Below are positions 1-10,164 of a DNA stretch of 64,000 bases, piece after piece. How positions within the stretch are numbered: the first letter of the stretch is position 1; every line of letters begins with the position of its first letter. The DNA lies in contig OY783198.1 in the NCBI GenBank assembly GCA_963678675.1, positions 11,666,580-11,730,579 on the forward strand, given 5' to 3'. The position numbers and the translations under genes are program-made. The notes under the pieces were generated by a model. The model ran no database searches, was not told the DNA's origin, and saw only the letters and a program-made list of their open reading frames with translations. The stretch is from Xiphydria camelus (taxonomy: Eukaryota; Arthropoda; Insecta; Hymenoptera; Xiphydriidae).

Positions 1-2
1 GA

Positions 3-202
3 NNNNNNNNNNNNNNNNNNNNNNNNNNNNNNNNNNNNNNNNNNNNNNNNNNNNNNNNNNNNNNNNNNNNNNNNNNNNNNNNNNNNNNNNNNNNNNNNNN
101 NNNNNNNNNNNNNNNNNNNNNNNNNNNNNNNNNNNNNNNNNNNNNNNNNNNNNNNNNNNNNNNNNNNNNNNNNNNNNNNNNNNNNNNNNNNNNNNNNNNN
201 NN
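3..202. other. assembly gap (run of N)
   Basis: The sequence is N from base 3 to base 202, so the left edge of the contig content is really base 203. Confidence 0.99.

Positions 203-242
<40 letters not shown>
203..242. repeat. (AG)n microsatellite
   Basis: About twenty perfect AG dinucleotides directly follow the N gap. The gap may mark the unresolved remainder of the same array. Confidence 0.97.
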
Positions 243-245
<3 letters not shown>

Positions 246-478
246 ATATTTTTTACACTATATACTGGTGGTATCATATAAGAGTGTATGAATTTATTTA
301 AAATCATAAGTGCATAAACATCGAGTATAATTCTGTCTGAATTTTTTATTTTAAAGGAAAAAGACGCGGCAAGTTCTTTTTTATTAAAATTTTTTAATAA
401 ATTTTTTTAGTCGAATTTTGTAGTAACTTGATTTACAATAATTTTCCTTTCAAATGATGCCTTTTACTTTTATACAGG
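243..478 (+). repeat. repeat family B, copy 1, left part
   Basis: This stretch is closely similar to 6486-6715; both contain the string ACTGGTGGTATCATATAA and the CGCGGCAAGTTCTTTTTTAT tract. Here similarity stops at about 478, where the MULE-bearing segment begins, and resumes at about 2957. The family has no coding content that I can see. Confidence 0.8.
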
Positions 479-2956
479 GTGGACCCCTCTGTCTGTGTCT
501 CTCTCTGATCTGTGCTCGTGATTACCGAAATGGAAAAGAAGACTGTACATCAAACTGCCAACTGGAGACGTCCAGGTTCGAAGCCGAGAAAGCGAAAATT
601 TCATGGAGTGCTTCCACATGCCCATGAGGCAAATACAAGTCATACTAGTACATCTGCGGCGAAGTTAAAAAAGTCGGAAGATACGAGTTTCGACGTACAC
701 GTAGAGCAAACGTCACAATACAGTGTTATACAGTTTTTCCTGGTTTTTTCTACGTTACAAGAGTTTTTAAAATGTAAAGTGTGTGATAAAGATGTTTCAT
801 TCACAAAGTATGGACAGCGAGAGGACTCGGTTTTAAACTTTGTGTTACGTGTGAGTGTGGCGAAAAATACATCAATTCGTGTCCGATGATTGCGACTGGA
901 TACGAAATCAATCGTCGTCTAGTGTATGTTATGCGTTTGATTGGTATTGGATTGAGTGGTATCAACACGTTTTGTGGCCTCATGGAACTTGGACCAGGAA
1001 TAAGCTCTTCTGTTTATTATTATATTATTGATACAATCTCTATCGCGGTGAAAAGTGTGTTCGATATAGTAACACTCAAGGCTGTTGGAGAAGAAAAACT
1101 CTTGAATGCTCAGCACGGAGAACCCGAAGGTATTTTAACCGTTTCAGGAGACGGTTCCTGGCAAAAAGAGGATCTTCTTCTCTTATTGGCATAATTTCTT
1201 TCATATATAAACACAGTAAAAAAATTGCAAACGTTGCTATCAGATCAAGTTACTGCAAAGCGTGCGAGAAAAAAAAAGGAACAGAACACACGATTGAATA
1301 CGCAGCGTGGTACGAAGTGCACAAAAGAGACTGTAGTGCTAATCACTCTGGTAGTGCTGGAAAAATGGAAGTTGACGGTGTATGTGAAATGTTTTTGGAA
1401 TCTCTCGAAAAATTTTCTGTGCGTTATGGTTTTTACATCGGAGATGGTGACACGAAGACTTTCAAAATGCTGCTCAATACACAACCGTATGGCGAAGATT
1501 TTATTGTCAAAAAGTTAGAATGCGTCTTACACGTCGCAAAAAGGATTTTCAAGCGTGCTAGTGAAGCTAAAAAAAATTCTTACACAGGCAAGAAAAGCTG
1601 CAAAGAAGGACGAGAAAAAAAACCCAGCGAAAAAAAGAGCAGCAGAAACAGTTGTCGCGAAAAAGAAAAAAACCGTCGTAAAAAAAGTTCCTGTTGTAAA
1701 GACTCAGGATTTAACGATCAAATTAATGAAAGAACTGTCAAAAAACTATGGTTTAGCAATTCAAAGACATCCCGATTCCGTGGAAGAAATGCGCAAGGAG
1801 ATCTGGGCAGGATTTTATCATAAGATTTCAACGGACAGCAATCCACAGCATTCATACTGTTCTGAATCCTGGTGTAAATACAAGAAAGCTGTAAAAAATA
1901 AATCCGTTCATAAGTTCAAACATCCTCCTGCTCTTGCTGAAGATGTTCAAGAAGTTCTAAAACCGATCTACGACGATTTGACAAAACAAGAACTACTTGA
2001 AAGATGCCTCGGCGGAAACACGCAGAATAATAACGAATCTTTCAACAAGTGCGTCTGGTCAATAGCTCCCAAAGACATCTTTAGCGGGAAAAAAATTGTT
2101 GAAATAGCATGTCAAACAGCTGCTTGTATTTTTAACGAGGGATTACAGCCAGTATTAAAAGTCTTGGAAGTAATGGGCGTCAAAATCGGCCCGACTGCCG
2201 AGCAGTTCGTCGCTGACCGTCACAGAACACGCATAGAACTTGCGAACCGCCGCAGCAGCGATGCTTCTAAGGAAGCCAGAACGAAACGAAGGCAGGCTAT
2301 TTTTGATGAAAATGAGCGCTATGAAGAAACTGAAGGCATAATGTATGGTGCAGGCATCGCTGATTAGACGTAAGTAAGATTTTTTCACGATTTTTCGTTA
2401 AAGAAAACTTTAAACGCGTTTTCCTCGAAATGACGTTTTTGGACGGCTTGTTGATAAAATCTCCGAAACTATTCAACCGACCTTTACCAAAATTTTACCA
2501 CATATTCTTTATGACTATAGCTATAGCGCATATCATACGAATTTTGAAATTTTGAGTGTAACTATTTTTTTTTGCAAAAAACGATGAAAGAAAACGTGTT
2601 GTTTCGTAGTTTCTGGAAAAATGGCCGCCATTTTGTCATTAAACAAAAAAAAAATCGTATGATATGCGCTATAGCCATTTACCTACTGAATCTAAAACCA
2701 TTTTTATTTTTTTTTCAGATCATCCATTCCAGAGATTTTATCAACAGCGCATACCCATCTTTTTTTTTTGGACCTGTCTTCTCCCCCATTTTTCTGTACG
2801 AAAACTGAGTAAAATGAATATAAAAAAATTTTTTTTGTGTATTTTAAGAGTGTATTTTTTAGGCCTAACACTTTTTATATCCATATTTATAATTTATCCC
2901 GGTCAAACAAATACATGAAAATAGCCCTTTTTTTGCCCGTCTAATTAGGGTAGATC
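479..2956 (+). mobile_element. Mutator-like (MULE) element segment inserted in repeat B
   Basis: The segment lies between two pieces of repeat B that are nearly contiguous in the copy at 6486-6905, so it reads as an insertion. It holds a broken Mutator-like transposase (528-2367) and about 590 bases of AT-rich 3' sequence. That 3' part has the same layout as the MULE remnant at 32.5-33.4 kb: a GTAAGT just after the coding end and a TTTTTCAG some 330-370 bases downstream, which may be a last intron. I could not define clean terminal inverted repeats or a target duplication. Confidence 0.6.
528..2367 (+). pseudogene. Mutator-like transposase, frameshifted
   Basis: The fragments in order match the animal Mutator-like transposase domain family (Pfam PF20700, by memory of the family). 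Frames change at about 890, 1180, 1320 and 1560, so no intact protein can be made. Motifs expected of a DDE enzyme are visible: GDGSW near 1147 (first Asp), GDGDT near 1440 (second Asp), and TQNNNES near 2020-2040 (the Glu at 2035-2037). A lysine-rich insert sits around 1560-1700. The longest open piece, 1555-2367, covers the C-terminal half and ends YGAGIAD, a tail similar to the copy at 33 kb. The ATG at 528 is the likely original start because a basic N-terminus of the usual type follows. Function in the intact family is cut-and-paste transposition. I am confident of the family and that the gene is dead; exact frameshift positions are approximate. Confidence 0.75.
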
Positions 2957-3362
2957 CCTTAATTGATTTCAAATCTTTTTTGGAGAGTATTTTACGTATC
3001 AATTGAAGGGTTTCTTTCAAAAACAACATTTATCAAAAACGCCAAGCCATGTAGTATTGATAATAATGCCTACTCTTTCGTTGTATCTAGCCGTGTAGTG
3101 GTGCCTACTCTTTCATTATATTATAACGAAAGAGTATGCACCACTACATGGCTAGATACAACGAAAGAGTAGGCATTATTACCAATACTACAGGGATTGC
3201 GTTTTTGACAAATGTTGTTTTTGAAAGAAACCCTTCAATTTTTGTTGGGACTGAATGAACATGCCGCCTTTTTTTTTACAGAGAATCTGTTCTTGTGGGG
3301 GGATTTCACTACTTTTTGGAATTTATTCATCAGGAGAATATGTACATGTAGGAGAACAGCTT
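2957..3362 (+). repeat. repeat family B, copy 1, right part, split by a MITE
   Basis: Bases 2957-3003 and 3238-3362 join to give a sequence matching 6730-6905. The interruption is the palindromic element at 3004-3237. Confidence 0.75.
3004..3237. mobile_element. palindromic MITE (fold-back), about 234 bp
   Basis: The two halves are reverse complements with few mismatches; the ends are TGAAGGGTTTC and GAAACCCTTCA and the centre is near 3120. The paralogous empty site is at about 6768-6785 (TATCAATTTTTGTTGG). Comparing the two fits an insertion with a 2-bp AT duplication, though the exact breakpoint is ambiguous in the A/T run. No coding capacity. Confidence 0.85.
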
Positions 3363-3369
3363 TTTATTA

Positions 3370-4361
3370 TTAAGTATGGGGCAACGATCAATGATTGTGA
3401 CTAATCGTAGACAAATTATTCCTGCGATGATGTTCCAGTTGCAAAGCATACACTAGCAAGTCAGCTTACAGCATCCGATGTTTAGTATCAACTTACCTCT
3501 TTAGGAACACCCATCACCCGACCATAATCACGATTATCTTAACGTTAATTGCAGAATAGACCGTGAGCTCGGGCACATTATCGCAGTAGTAGTTCGGCAC
3601 ACCAAATTGCCTTTTAGTTTTAATAGAAGAACTTGTCTACGACGAGTCTCCATTATCGATCGCTGCCTCCTACCAGGAACAGTTCATAAAAGGTTATTAC
3701 CTTGAAAGAAGTAAAAGTTATTTAACGCTGGAATAGTTGAATGAAACGAGAAGCACGTATTGCAATTAATGCACCGTGGGTAATAGGCGCTCGGTGACAA
3801 GCCTGACATTCTCCGATGTCCATCGAGTCATCTTTTTACGGACAGGATACGAGCTAGATCCTCTTCGGTTGCACCTGTACGAGATGACATGTCAGAAAAT
3901 CGTGAGTTCATGAAAATCTTCTAACCTACTCGTGTTCTGCAGTAATATTTACAATTAATATCACTGGAAGTTGAAGCAACAGTTATTATCAAAAATCGGA
4001 CACCGATTTTTAAACACTTGGGGAATCTCATCAAAGAAACCCGAACGGTTAGTTCTTATCACTTCTACACATTATTAATCATTATTTATAAATTAACAAT
4101 TTCGAGGTTAGATGCTTCGATCTCCCGAATTGACAGCTACTGGGAGATCAGACGTTTGACACTTCTCGCTCGGCTCGTAAGACCGCAGCGCACTCTCCCG
4201 AAACCAATTCTATCTATGAATGACTAGAGGACCGACCCAACCACTTCCGGCCAAATATCAGGGAAATTCAAAAGTTGGAGTTTGCCATCGGACATACTGT
4301 TTACTCTTCCAATGACCGTGTTGAATTGTTTCATCACATGTAAAGATACCACTTATGACAG
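3370..4361 (+). repeat. repeat family A, copy 1
   Basis: Long interspersed repeat seen again at about 9060-9585 and 12840-13669 in the same orientation. The part at 4075-4285 recurs inverted at 12418-12615. Shared strings include CAACGATCAATGATTGTGAC and CGATCTCCCGAATTGACAGC. No open reading frame is conserved among the copies. The mariner-derived fold-back at 4362 has inserted in its right end. Confidence 0.8.
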
Positions 4362-5252
4362 TATACAGGGTGATATTTTGAAAACTTGCCACCGCAATAT
4401 CTCAGAAAGTTACAGAGATTTTCTAAAAAAAGAAAATACGGCTTCAGCAGTGGAGAGGGGGAACCAAAATGACATAATCGGAGACGCACCCCCTCCAACC
4501 CCCTTAGGGGTAGCCCCCCCCCCCAACTTTGTATTCTTAAATAGCAACCCCCTATGTGCGATAAAGCGTTGGAAAGCTCTTTAAAAATGCTTTACAACAA
4601 CACCAAATTTTGGTACCTTTCGATGACTAGTTTTCGCGAAAATCGAGAAAGAAACTGCTAGAAGTAAGTTTTGTTAATTTATTTATTAAAGGTCAATTAC
4701 GTTACAATAAATTTTCGAAATTCTTTCCATCACCTGATCTTACTCCGTATGATTTCTGCTTATGGGGACATCTGAAATCTATTGTTTTTCAAACTACACC
4801 AGCAAGCAATAACCAACTGAAATAGATAATTACGCAAGAATATCGCAAAATTTCAAGAACATTTGAGAAAGCTCGAAAAATAAATGAAAATCATTTCGAA
4901 AATGTATTGTAACGTAATTGACCTATAATAAATAAATTGACAAAACTTACTTCTAGCAGTTTCTTTCTCGATTTGCGCGAAAACTACTCATCGTAAGGTA
5001 CCAAAATTTGGTGTTGTTGTAAAGCATTTTTAAAGAGCTTTCCAACGTTGTATCACACATGGGGGGTTGCCATTTAAGATTACAAAGTTGGGGGGGGGGG
5101 CTATCCCTAAGGGGGTTGGAGGGGGTGCGTCTCCGATTATGTCGTTTTGGTTCCCCCTCTCCTCTGCCGAAATCGTATTTTTTGTTTTTAGAAAATCTCT
5201 GTAACTTTCTGAGATATTGGGGTGGTAAGTTTTCAAAATGTCACCCTCTGTA
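4362..5252. mobile_element. mariner-type fold-back element with long arms
   Basis: Terminal sequences TACAGGGTGA and TCACCCTCTGTA, flanked by TA, fit the Tc1/mariner superfamily. The arms are about 320 bp each and nearly perfect reverse complements, including a C-run at 4510-4525 mirrored by a G-run at 5090-5100. The single-copy loop of about 250 bp holds the end of a transposase gene (4722-4912). The element thus looks like a transposase-bearing ancestor with an internal deletion and an inverted duplication of one end. Confidence 0.85.
4722..4912 (+). pseudogene. mariner-like transposase, C-terminal remnant
   Basis: Reading from 4722 gives the block PSPDLTPYDFCLWGHLK, the typical third-catalytic-acid region of DDD-type Tc1/mariner transposases; the Asp before FCLWG is the expected catalytic residue. 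A stop interrupts the frame about 38 codons in, after which the frame continues to a final stop near 4912 with a plausible C-terminal tail. The first two catalytic residues and the DNA-binding region are missing. Family assignment is secure from this motif; the fragment is non-functional. Confidence 0.8.
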
Positions 5253-5572
5253 TATGTTGTTACATATATTAACTCGAGACGTTGGAATAGTTTTAAGAAA
5301 TCCTATTGCATGCACCGCTGAAATTTCACCCTTACTCGTAAATAAATTTCCAGTAGAGAGCATCGATATTTTGCTGCACCTGTATTCTTCTGGGACGTCC
5401 TAAAATAATTATAAAAACTCCATATAATTCATCCCTAACAAGTACAATCTTATCGAGCTGTACCTTATCGAGGAGATCTTTCGACGTAATGATTCCGAAA
5501 TGTTTCTATGATGTTTTGCAACATTCGCGAATTTATCGAGAAATATATATTATGAGTAAAGGAATGTTTCTA
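5253..5572. other. unassigned AT-rich spacer
   Basis: Between two fold-back elements. I see no repeat partner in the window, no convincing reading frame and no RNA structure. Confidence 0.5.
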
Positions 5573-6094
5573 ACATACGGTAGTGTTCACGAATATTGTA
5601 AAATATCGCAGGAATGTTACAGAAAAGTTACTTGCGAAAACGTGCTTTGCGGGGTGTACACCAGAGGCGAAGAAGAGATGAAATAGAAGTGAGGTACATG
5701 TACACTTCACGTTTGACAGGTCTGATAGTGAAGAAAAATCAAATTTATTGGTTGATCCATCCACTATCAACAATCAAAGTCGCTGCAGAAAAATAAGTGA
5801 TACAATGTTACACTGGATTACAATAATGGAATAACTACTTTATTATTATTTTTTCTTTATCGATATATTTCCTCTTTTGTATTATACTATCACAAGTTCC
5901 AATTTATATACCGACCTATCACACATGTGAAGTGTACATGTACATGTTCTATTTCAAATCTTCTTCCCTTTTGGTGTAACGATGGAAATTACAAAATATC
6001 ATCATTTACACCCCACAAAGCACGTTTTTGCAAGTAACTTTTCTGTAACATTCCTGCGATATTTTACAATATTCGTGAACACTACCGTATATAT
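5573..6094. mobile_element. inverted-repeat element inserted in repeat B
   Basis: Arms 5573-5661 and 6005-6094 are reverse complements with few differences, and a second inner pair (about 5690-5710 and 5930-5950) shares GTGTACATGTAC. Sequence just to the right (6096 on) is repeat B in inverted orientation, so this probably interrupted that repeat. The loop shows no coding sequence. Confidence 0.65.
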
Positions 6095-6095
6095 A

Positions 6096-6905
6096 TACCC
6101 CCACAAAAACAGATTCTCTGTAAAAAAAGGCGGCATGTTCATTCAGTGCCAACAAAAATTGATACGTAAAATACTCTCTCCAAAAAAGATTTGAAATCAA
6201 TTAAGAACGCCATGTTCAAGATATATGTATAAAAAGTAAAAGGCATCATTTGAAAGGAAAATTATTGTAACTCGGTACTAAAAAATTCGACTAAAAAAAT
6301 TTAGGTATAAACAAATGTTCATAAAAAAGAACTTGCCGCGTTTAAGTTTTCATATTTTGTCCACTATACCGAATAATTTGCAGTGCTTGGACGGTGCTAG
6401 AGTGATTCATAAATTGCTCTGCCGAAGTCAAATTCAGAGAAATTCAGAAGGCCTCCGCCTGATCGGTTTCTCGTGCGACGTTCGGTATACTGGTGGTATC
6501 ATATAAGTGTATGAATTTATTTAAAATCTCTCATAAGTGCATAAACATCGAATGTAATTCTCTGTAAATTTTTTATTTTGAAGGAAAAAACGCGGCAAGT
6601 TCTTTTTTATGAAAATTTGTTTATACCTAAATTTTTTTAGTCGAATTTTTTAGTAACGAGTTACAATAATTTTCCTTTCAAATGATGCCTTTTACTTTTT
6701 ATACATAAATCTTGAACATGGCGTTCTTAATTGATTTCAAATCTTTTTTGGAGAGAGTATTTTACGTATCAATTTTTGTTGGCACTGAATGAACATGCCG
6801 CCTTTTTTTACAGAGAATCTGTTTTTGTGGGGGGATTTCATTACTTTTTGGAATTTATTCATGAGGAGAATACGTACCTACATGTAGGAGAATAGCTTTT
6901 TATTA
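6096..6905. repeat. repeat family B, palindromic copy
   Basis: Bases 6096-6345 are the reverse complement of about 6590-6850, separated by a 240-bp loop. The right arm plus loop edge (6486-6905) is the uninterrupted version of the sequence at 243-478 and 2957-3362, so it supplies the empty-site reference for the insertions there. Confidence 0.8.
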
Positions 6906-7159
6906 CCACCAAATTAAAATCTCACATTTTATACCGATACGAGCTAATTAATTATAACCACGTTACTTTTGATTTATTCTCGTGATATTTTGAAAGGGAT
7001 TTATAAACTAGAGTGCCCTTATATTTTTCACTTTGCTTTAGTATTTTGGAGAAATAAAACATACCGCTTTCAAATTTACAGGCCATCGGATTTTTCTTAT
7101 ATCTTGGTCGTCTTCAGAAATCCATGTAGACATTTTACTTTTAACTCTCTAACAATAAG
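6905..7159 (+). repeat. repeat family A, right-end segment
   Basis: Closely matches 9690-9900 and, in shortened form, 12340-12420. Common strings include TCTCGTGATATTTTGAAAGG and ATTTTTCTTATATTTT-like tracts. It is cut at 7160 by the end of the pogo-like element. Confidence 0.7.
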
Positions 7160-8375
7160 TACCGTAAAACGGGGTTACTTTGAACGGTTTTTCGATTTAA
7201 ATCTATATATGTCGAGTAAGACAGCGAATGAAAAATTCCAAAAAAATGTACGTCACGGGCATCCATTAGAACTTTTTACTGACAAAAAATTAGATTTTAA
7301 AATGATCAATAACAATTTTTTTTCGATTAATTTATAGGTGTTCAAAGTTACCCCACGATCGGGGTTACTTTGAACGCCTATAATGAAACCATGCGATTTC
7401 AAAGTAACCTCGCCGATAGTGTTTCTTTGAACACCACAAAACTAGAAACTCCTTGTTTCTGGAGAGAAATTTCTTTTTTGCAACAGAAATACACAATTTA
7501 CACATAAAATAATGTTTTTATTATTCACAAACAGTAGGTATAGGTAGGTAAGGCACTCATTGTAATGAAATATAATATGAACAAAACTAAACTAATATTT
7601 GGCAATAATTGCACGGTTTAAAAAAAGGAGGTACACAGAAAACAATGAGACTAAACTATCTATTGCAAACTTTTCAGATATAGGCGAAGATGATTTGCAC
7701 CAAATAAGAAGGCCCCTCTCCTATCTATCTGGGGGTCTGGCAAAGCTGTTAATAATTCAGAGATGGGTATAATTCCCTCGTCGGGCACTTGTGGCCAGAA
7801 AAACCTATAATTCACTTTAGACGACATTCTTAAAAATGCAATTTCAACATTTTGGTTTTCTAAGTCATCAATGGAAATAACTTTTCCTACATAGTGATGA
7901 ACTACAGTTTTCACTTTAAACTCAACCAAATAAAATTTATCTGGTTTTATATCTCCAACATATACTGAGGGTGCTTCATCTACATCAAACTCCGGTTCCT
8001 GTTCTAATTCTTCAACTTCAAACTCTTCATTTTCTGTTTCTTCTTGAACTACGTCTTGTTCTACTGTGTTTGAATCATTCTGATTTTCTTTGAGGTCGTC
8101 TACAGATATGCTTTTTCCTGGTTGGACATGAATCTTCTTTTTCTTCTGTCTCTGTGTTGGCATATCAACACCGCGAAATTCTTTCAGCACTTCAATTACG
8201 GCCGTAGACACGTGTTCTTGTACTGGTGCTTGATTTTGCTCAGGCTGATAGTCTGGTAAACGTTTTAAGGGATGCTGTGGGTCTAATGGATAAATTCCAC
8301 ACGCCTTAAAACCAGCTTGCATATTTGCTGATACTTCATTCCCTTCCGGATACAATTTGGTGTATAACTTGTATA
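7160..8375 (-). mobile_element. pogo/Tigger-like element, 3' half
   Basis: The terminus at 7160 reads TACCGTAAAACGGGG, a pogo-type end beginning at TA. The motif GGGGTTACTTTGAAC recurs at about 7172 and 7362, with diverged relatives at 7340-7350 and 7400-7435, probably subterminal transposase-binding sites. A transposase C-terminal gene runs on the minus strand toward this end. The other terminus is missing: pogo-like sequence stops at about 8375, so the element is 5'-truncated. Confidence 0.75.
7660..8373 (-). pseudogene. pogo/Tigger-like transposase, C-terminal part
   Basis: An open frame of about 238 codons; it runs in from upstream of the Met at 8355 (KLYTKLYPEGNE precedes it in frame), so that Met is not the true start. 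The segment ANMQAGFKACGIYPLDP near its beginning is the conserved block that follows the DDE core in pogo-like transposases of insects. After a low-complexity acidic stretch (about residues 85-135) comes a domain of the type YLVEF...YVGKV...VEIAFLR...FFWP...LLTALPDP, also found at 59938-60135. The catalytic core and the DNA-binding CENP-B/HTH region are absent. The frame is intact to its natural stop, so truncation rather than decay removed function. Confidence 0.72.
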
Positions 8376-9059
8376 ATACGAGGATGACTAAATCTCGGAT
8401 TTAGACCTGCGGTGGAGACGTAGTCATTGAGATCGGTAAAAAGCTAATCACTGTATACACCACACACGTTATTTTATTATTACAGAAATAAACAATTTTG
8501 CATTTTCACGTATTATAAGTGGTATCAAACACCATAAACCAGTTTCAAAAAATTCTGTGTTTTAATATTTATTTATTTATTGACTAATCCTATATACGGA
8601 AAAGTAACTGCGAAACGCTGAATTTGCTCCGACCTACTGATACTCCCAAGGGTGAAATCTGCCGACCGCAAAGGGTTAACACAAGTAGTATGTACTTGAC
8701 CCGTTTCAGAAATTTTGAGCTTTAAAAAATTTAATTTTGAACTCAGAATTGACACACTATACATATATATTTTTCTCATTGTTTAATTACATTAGAATAC
8801 ACCTTTTTTGAAAATTCTTATCACAAAACTGCTTATAGGTTGTGTTTTTAAGTGTTTTCTTTGATTATCTCAAAACTTACTTTTTGGCACTTAGCCCGGA
8901 TTTTACTTCCATGCTACATTTATCTACTTACATGCATTGTTATCAGCCTACCGAGCCGGTCCAGGTCTGTAGATGGCGGGTTCGTGCCTGTGGAGCGCTA
9001 ACGCACTCTGTTTCAAAGGTGTGGAAACGAATAAGAAATAAACTGAACACTGCACTCAC
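8376..9059. other. unassigned sequence
   Basis: Contains no repeat partner recognised in the window. Short frames present have no recognisable domains. The G+C-richer piece at 8950-9010 is not assignable. Confidence 0.4.
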
Positions 9060-9585
9060 TATAAGACTGATATGGATATATCACCGAGCGCCTTTCACCC
9101 ATAGTACTTTCATTGCAATATGTGCTTTTCGTTTCAACTATTCCTGCTTTAAGTAACTTTTCCTTCTTTCAAAGTATTTATCTTGTACGAATTGTTGATC
9201 GTAGGGGGCAACGATCAATGATTGTGACTAATCATAGACAAATTATTCCTGCGATGATGTTCCAGTTGCAAAGCATACATAGCAAGTCAGCTTACAGCAT
9301 CCGATGTTTAGTATCAATTTACCTCTTTTGGAACACCCATCACCTGAGCATAATCACGATTATGTTAATGTTAATTGCAGAATAGACCGCGAGCTCGGGC
9401 ACATTAACGCAGTAGTAGTTCAGCACACCGAATTGCCTTTTAGTTTTAATAAAAGAACTTGTCTACGACGAGTCTCTACTATCGATCGCTGCCTCCTTCA
9501 TCGAAGAGACCCGAATGATTATTTCTTATCACTTCTACACATTATTAATCATTATTTATAAATTAACGATTTCGAGGTATCTGTC
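9060..9585 (+). repeat. repeat family A, copy 2
   Basis: Same order of sequence as 3370-4100 and 12840-13620 with internal deletions; the strings GCAACGATCAATGATTGTGA and CGAGTCTCTACTATCGATCG are characteristic. Confidence 0.8.
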
Positions 9586-9665
9586 AGACATCTATGCACT
9601 GTCTATATCTAGATTTCAACCATGTTTATACCAAATATAGACATCTTTTACTACTTGGGTATGGC
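9586..9665 (+). repeat. end fragment of the CCCAAGTAGC fold-back family
   Basis: Similar to the right arm of the element at 11830-12328 (TATCTGTCAGACATCTATGC through CTACTTGGGTATGGC). A single arm only. Confidence 0.7.
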
Positions 9666-9995
9666 CCGTTTTCACCATCTCCATTTCCTCTTTCGTCATA
9701 TTATACTACGAGCCAATTAATTATTATTCTCGTGATATTTTGAAAGGGATTTTATAAACTAGAGAGCCCTTACATTTTTCACTTTGCTGTATATTGGAGA
9801 AATAAAACATACCGCTTTCGAATTTACAGGCCATCGGATTTTTCTTATATTTTGGTCATCTACAGAAATCCATGTAGACATTTTACCTTTAACTCTAAGT
9901 ATACTCTTCCAATGACTGTGACGAATTGTTTCATCACATGTAAAGATACCTGTCAATTCGGGAGATAGAAGCATCTAACCTCGAAATCGTTAATT
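9666..9995 (+). repeat. repeat family A, right-end segment, copy 2
   Basis: Matches 6905-7159 and then 4300-4355; near 9945-9990 it turns into inverted family A core (TGTCAATTCGGGAGAT). Confidence 0.7.
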
Positions 9996-10008
9996 TGTAA
10001 ATAATGAT

Positions 10009-10144
10009 CTATCGAATGTATTAATCTATATTATCGACTTCTATCGAATGTATTAATCCCTATATTATCGACTTCTATCAAATGTATTAATCCCTATATT
10101 ATGGACTTCTATATCGAATGTATTAATCCTTATATTATCGATCT
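10009..10144. repeat. tandem repeat, unit about 35 bp, four copies
   Basis: Repeated unit contains TCTATCGAATGTATTAATCC followed by CTATATTATCGACT. Copies differ by a few bases. No coding sequence. Confidence 0.9.
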
Positions 10145-10164
10145 CTGCCCTACCGTATGTCAGT

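Noticed and set aside
479..2956. Terminal inverted repeats AGGGTGGACCCCT / AGGGTAGATCCCT for the first MULE
   Set aside because: The two strings look alike in forward orientation but do not pair well as inverted repeats, so the element ends remain undefined.
10009..10144. CRISPR-like array
   Set aside because: Units are contiguous tandem repeats with no unique spacers, in a eukaryotic setting.
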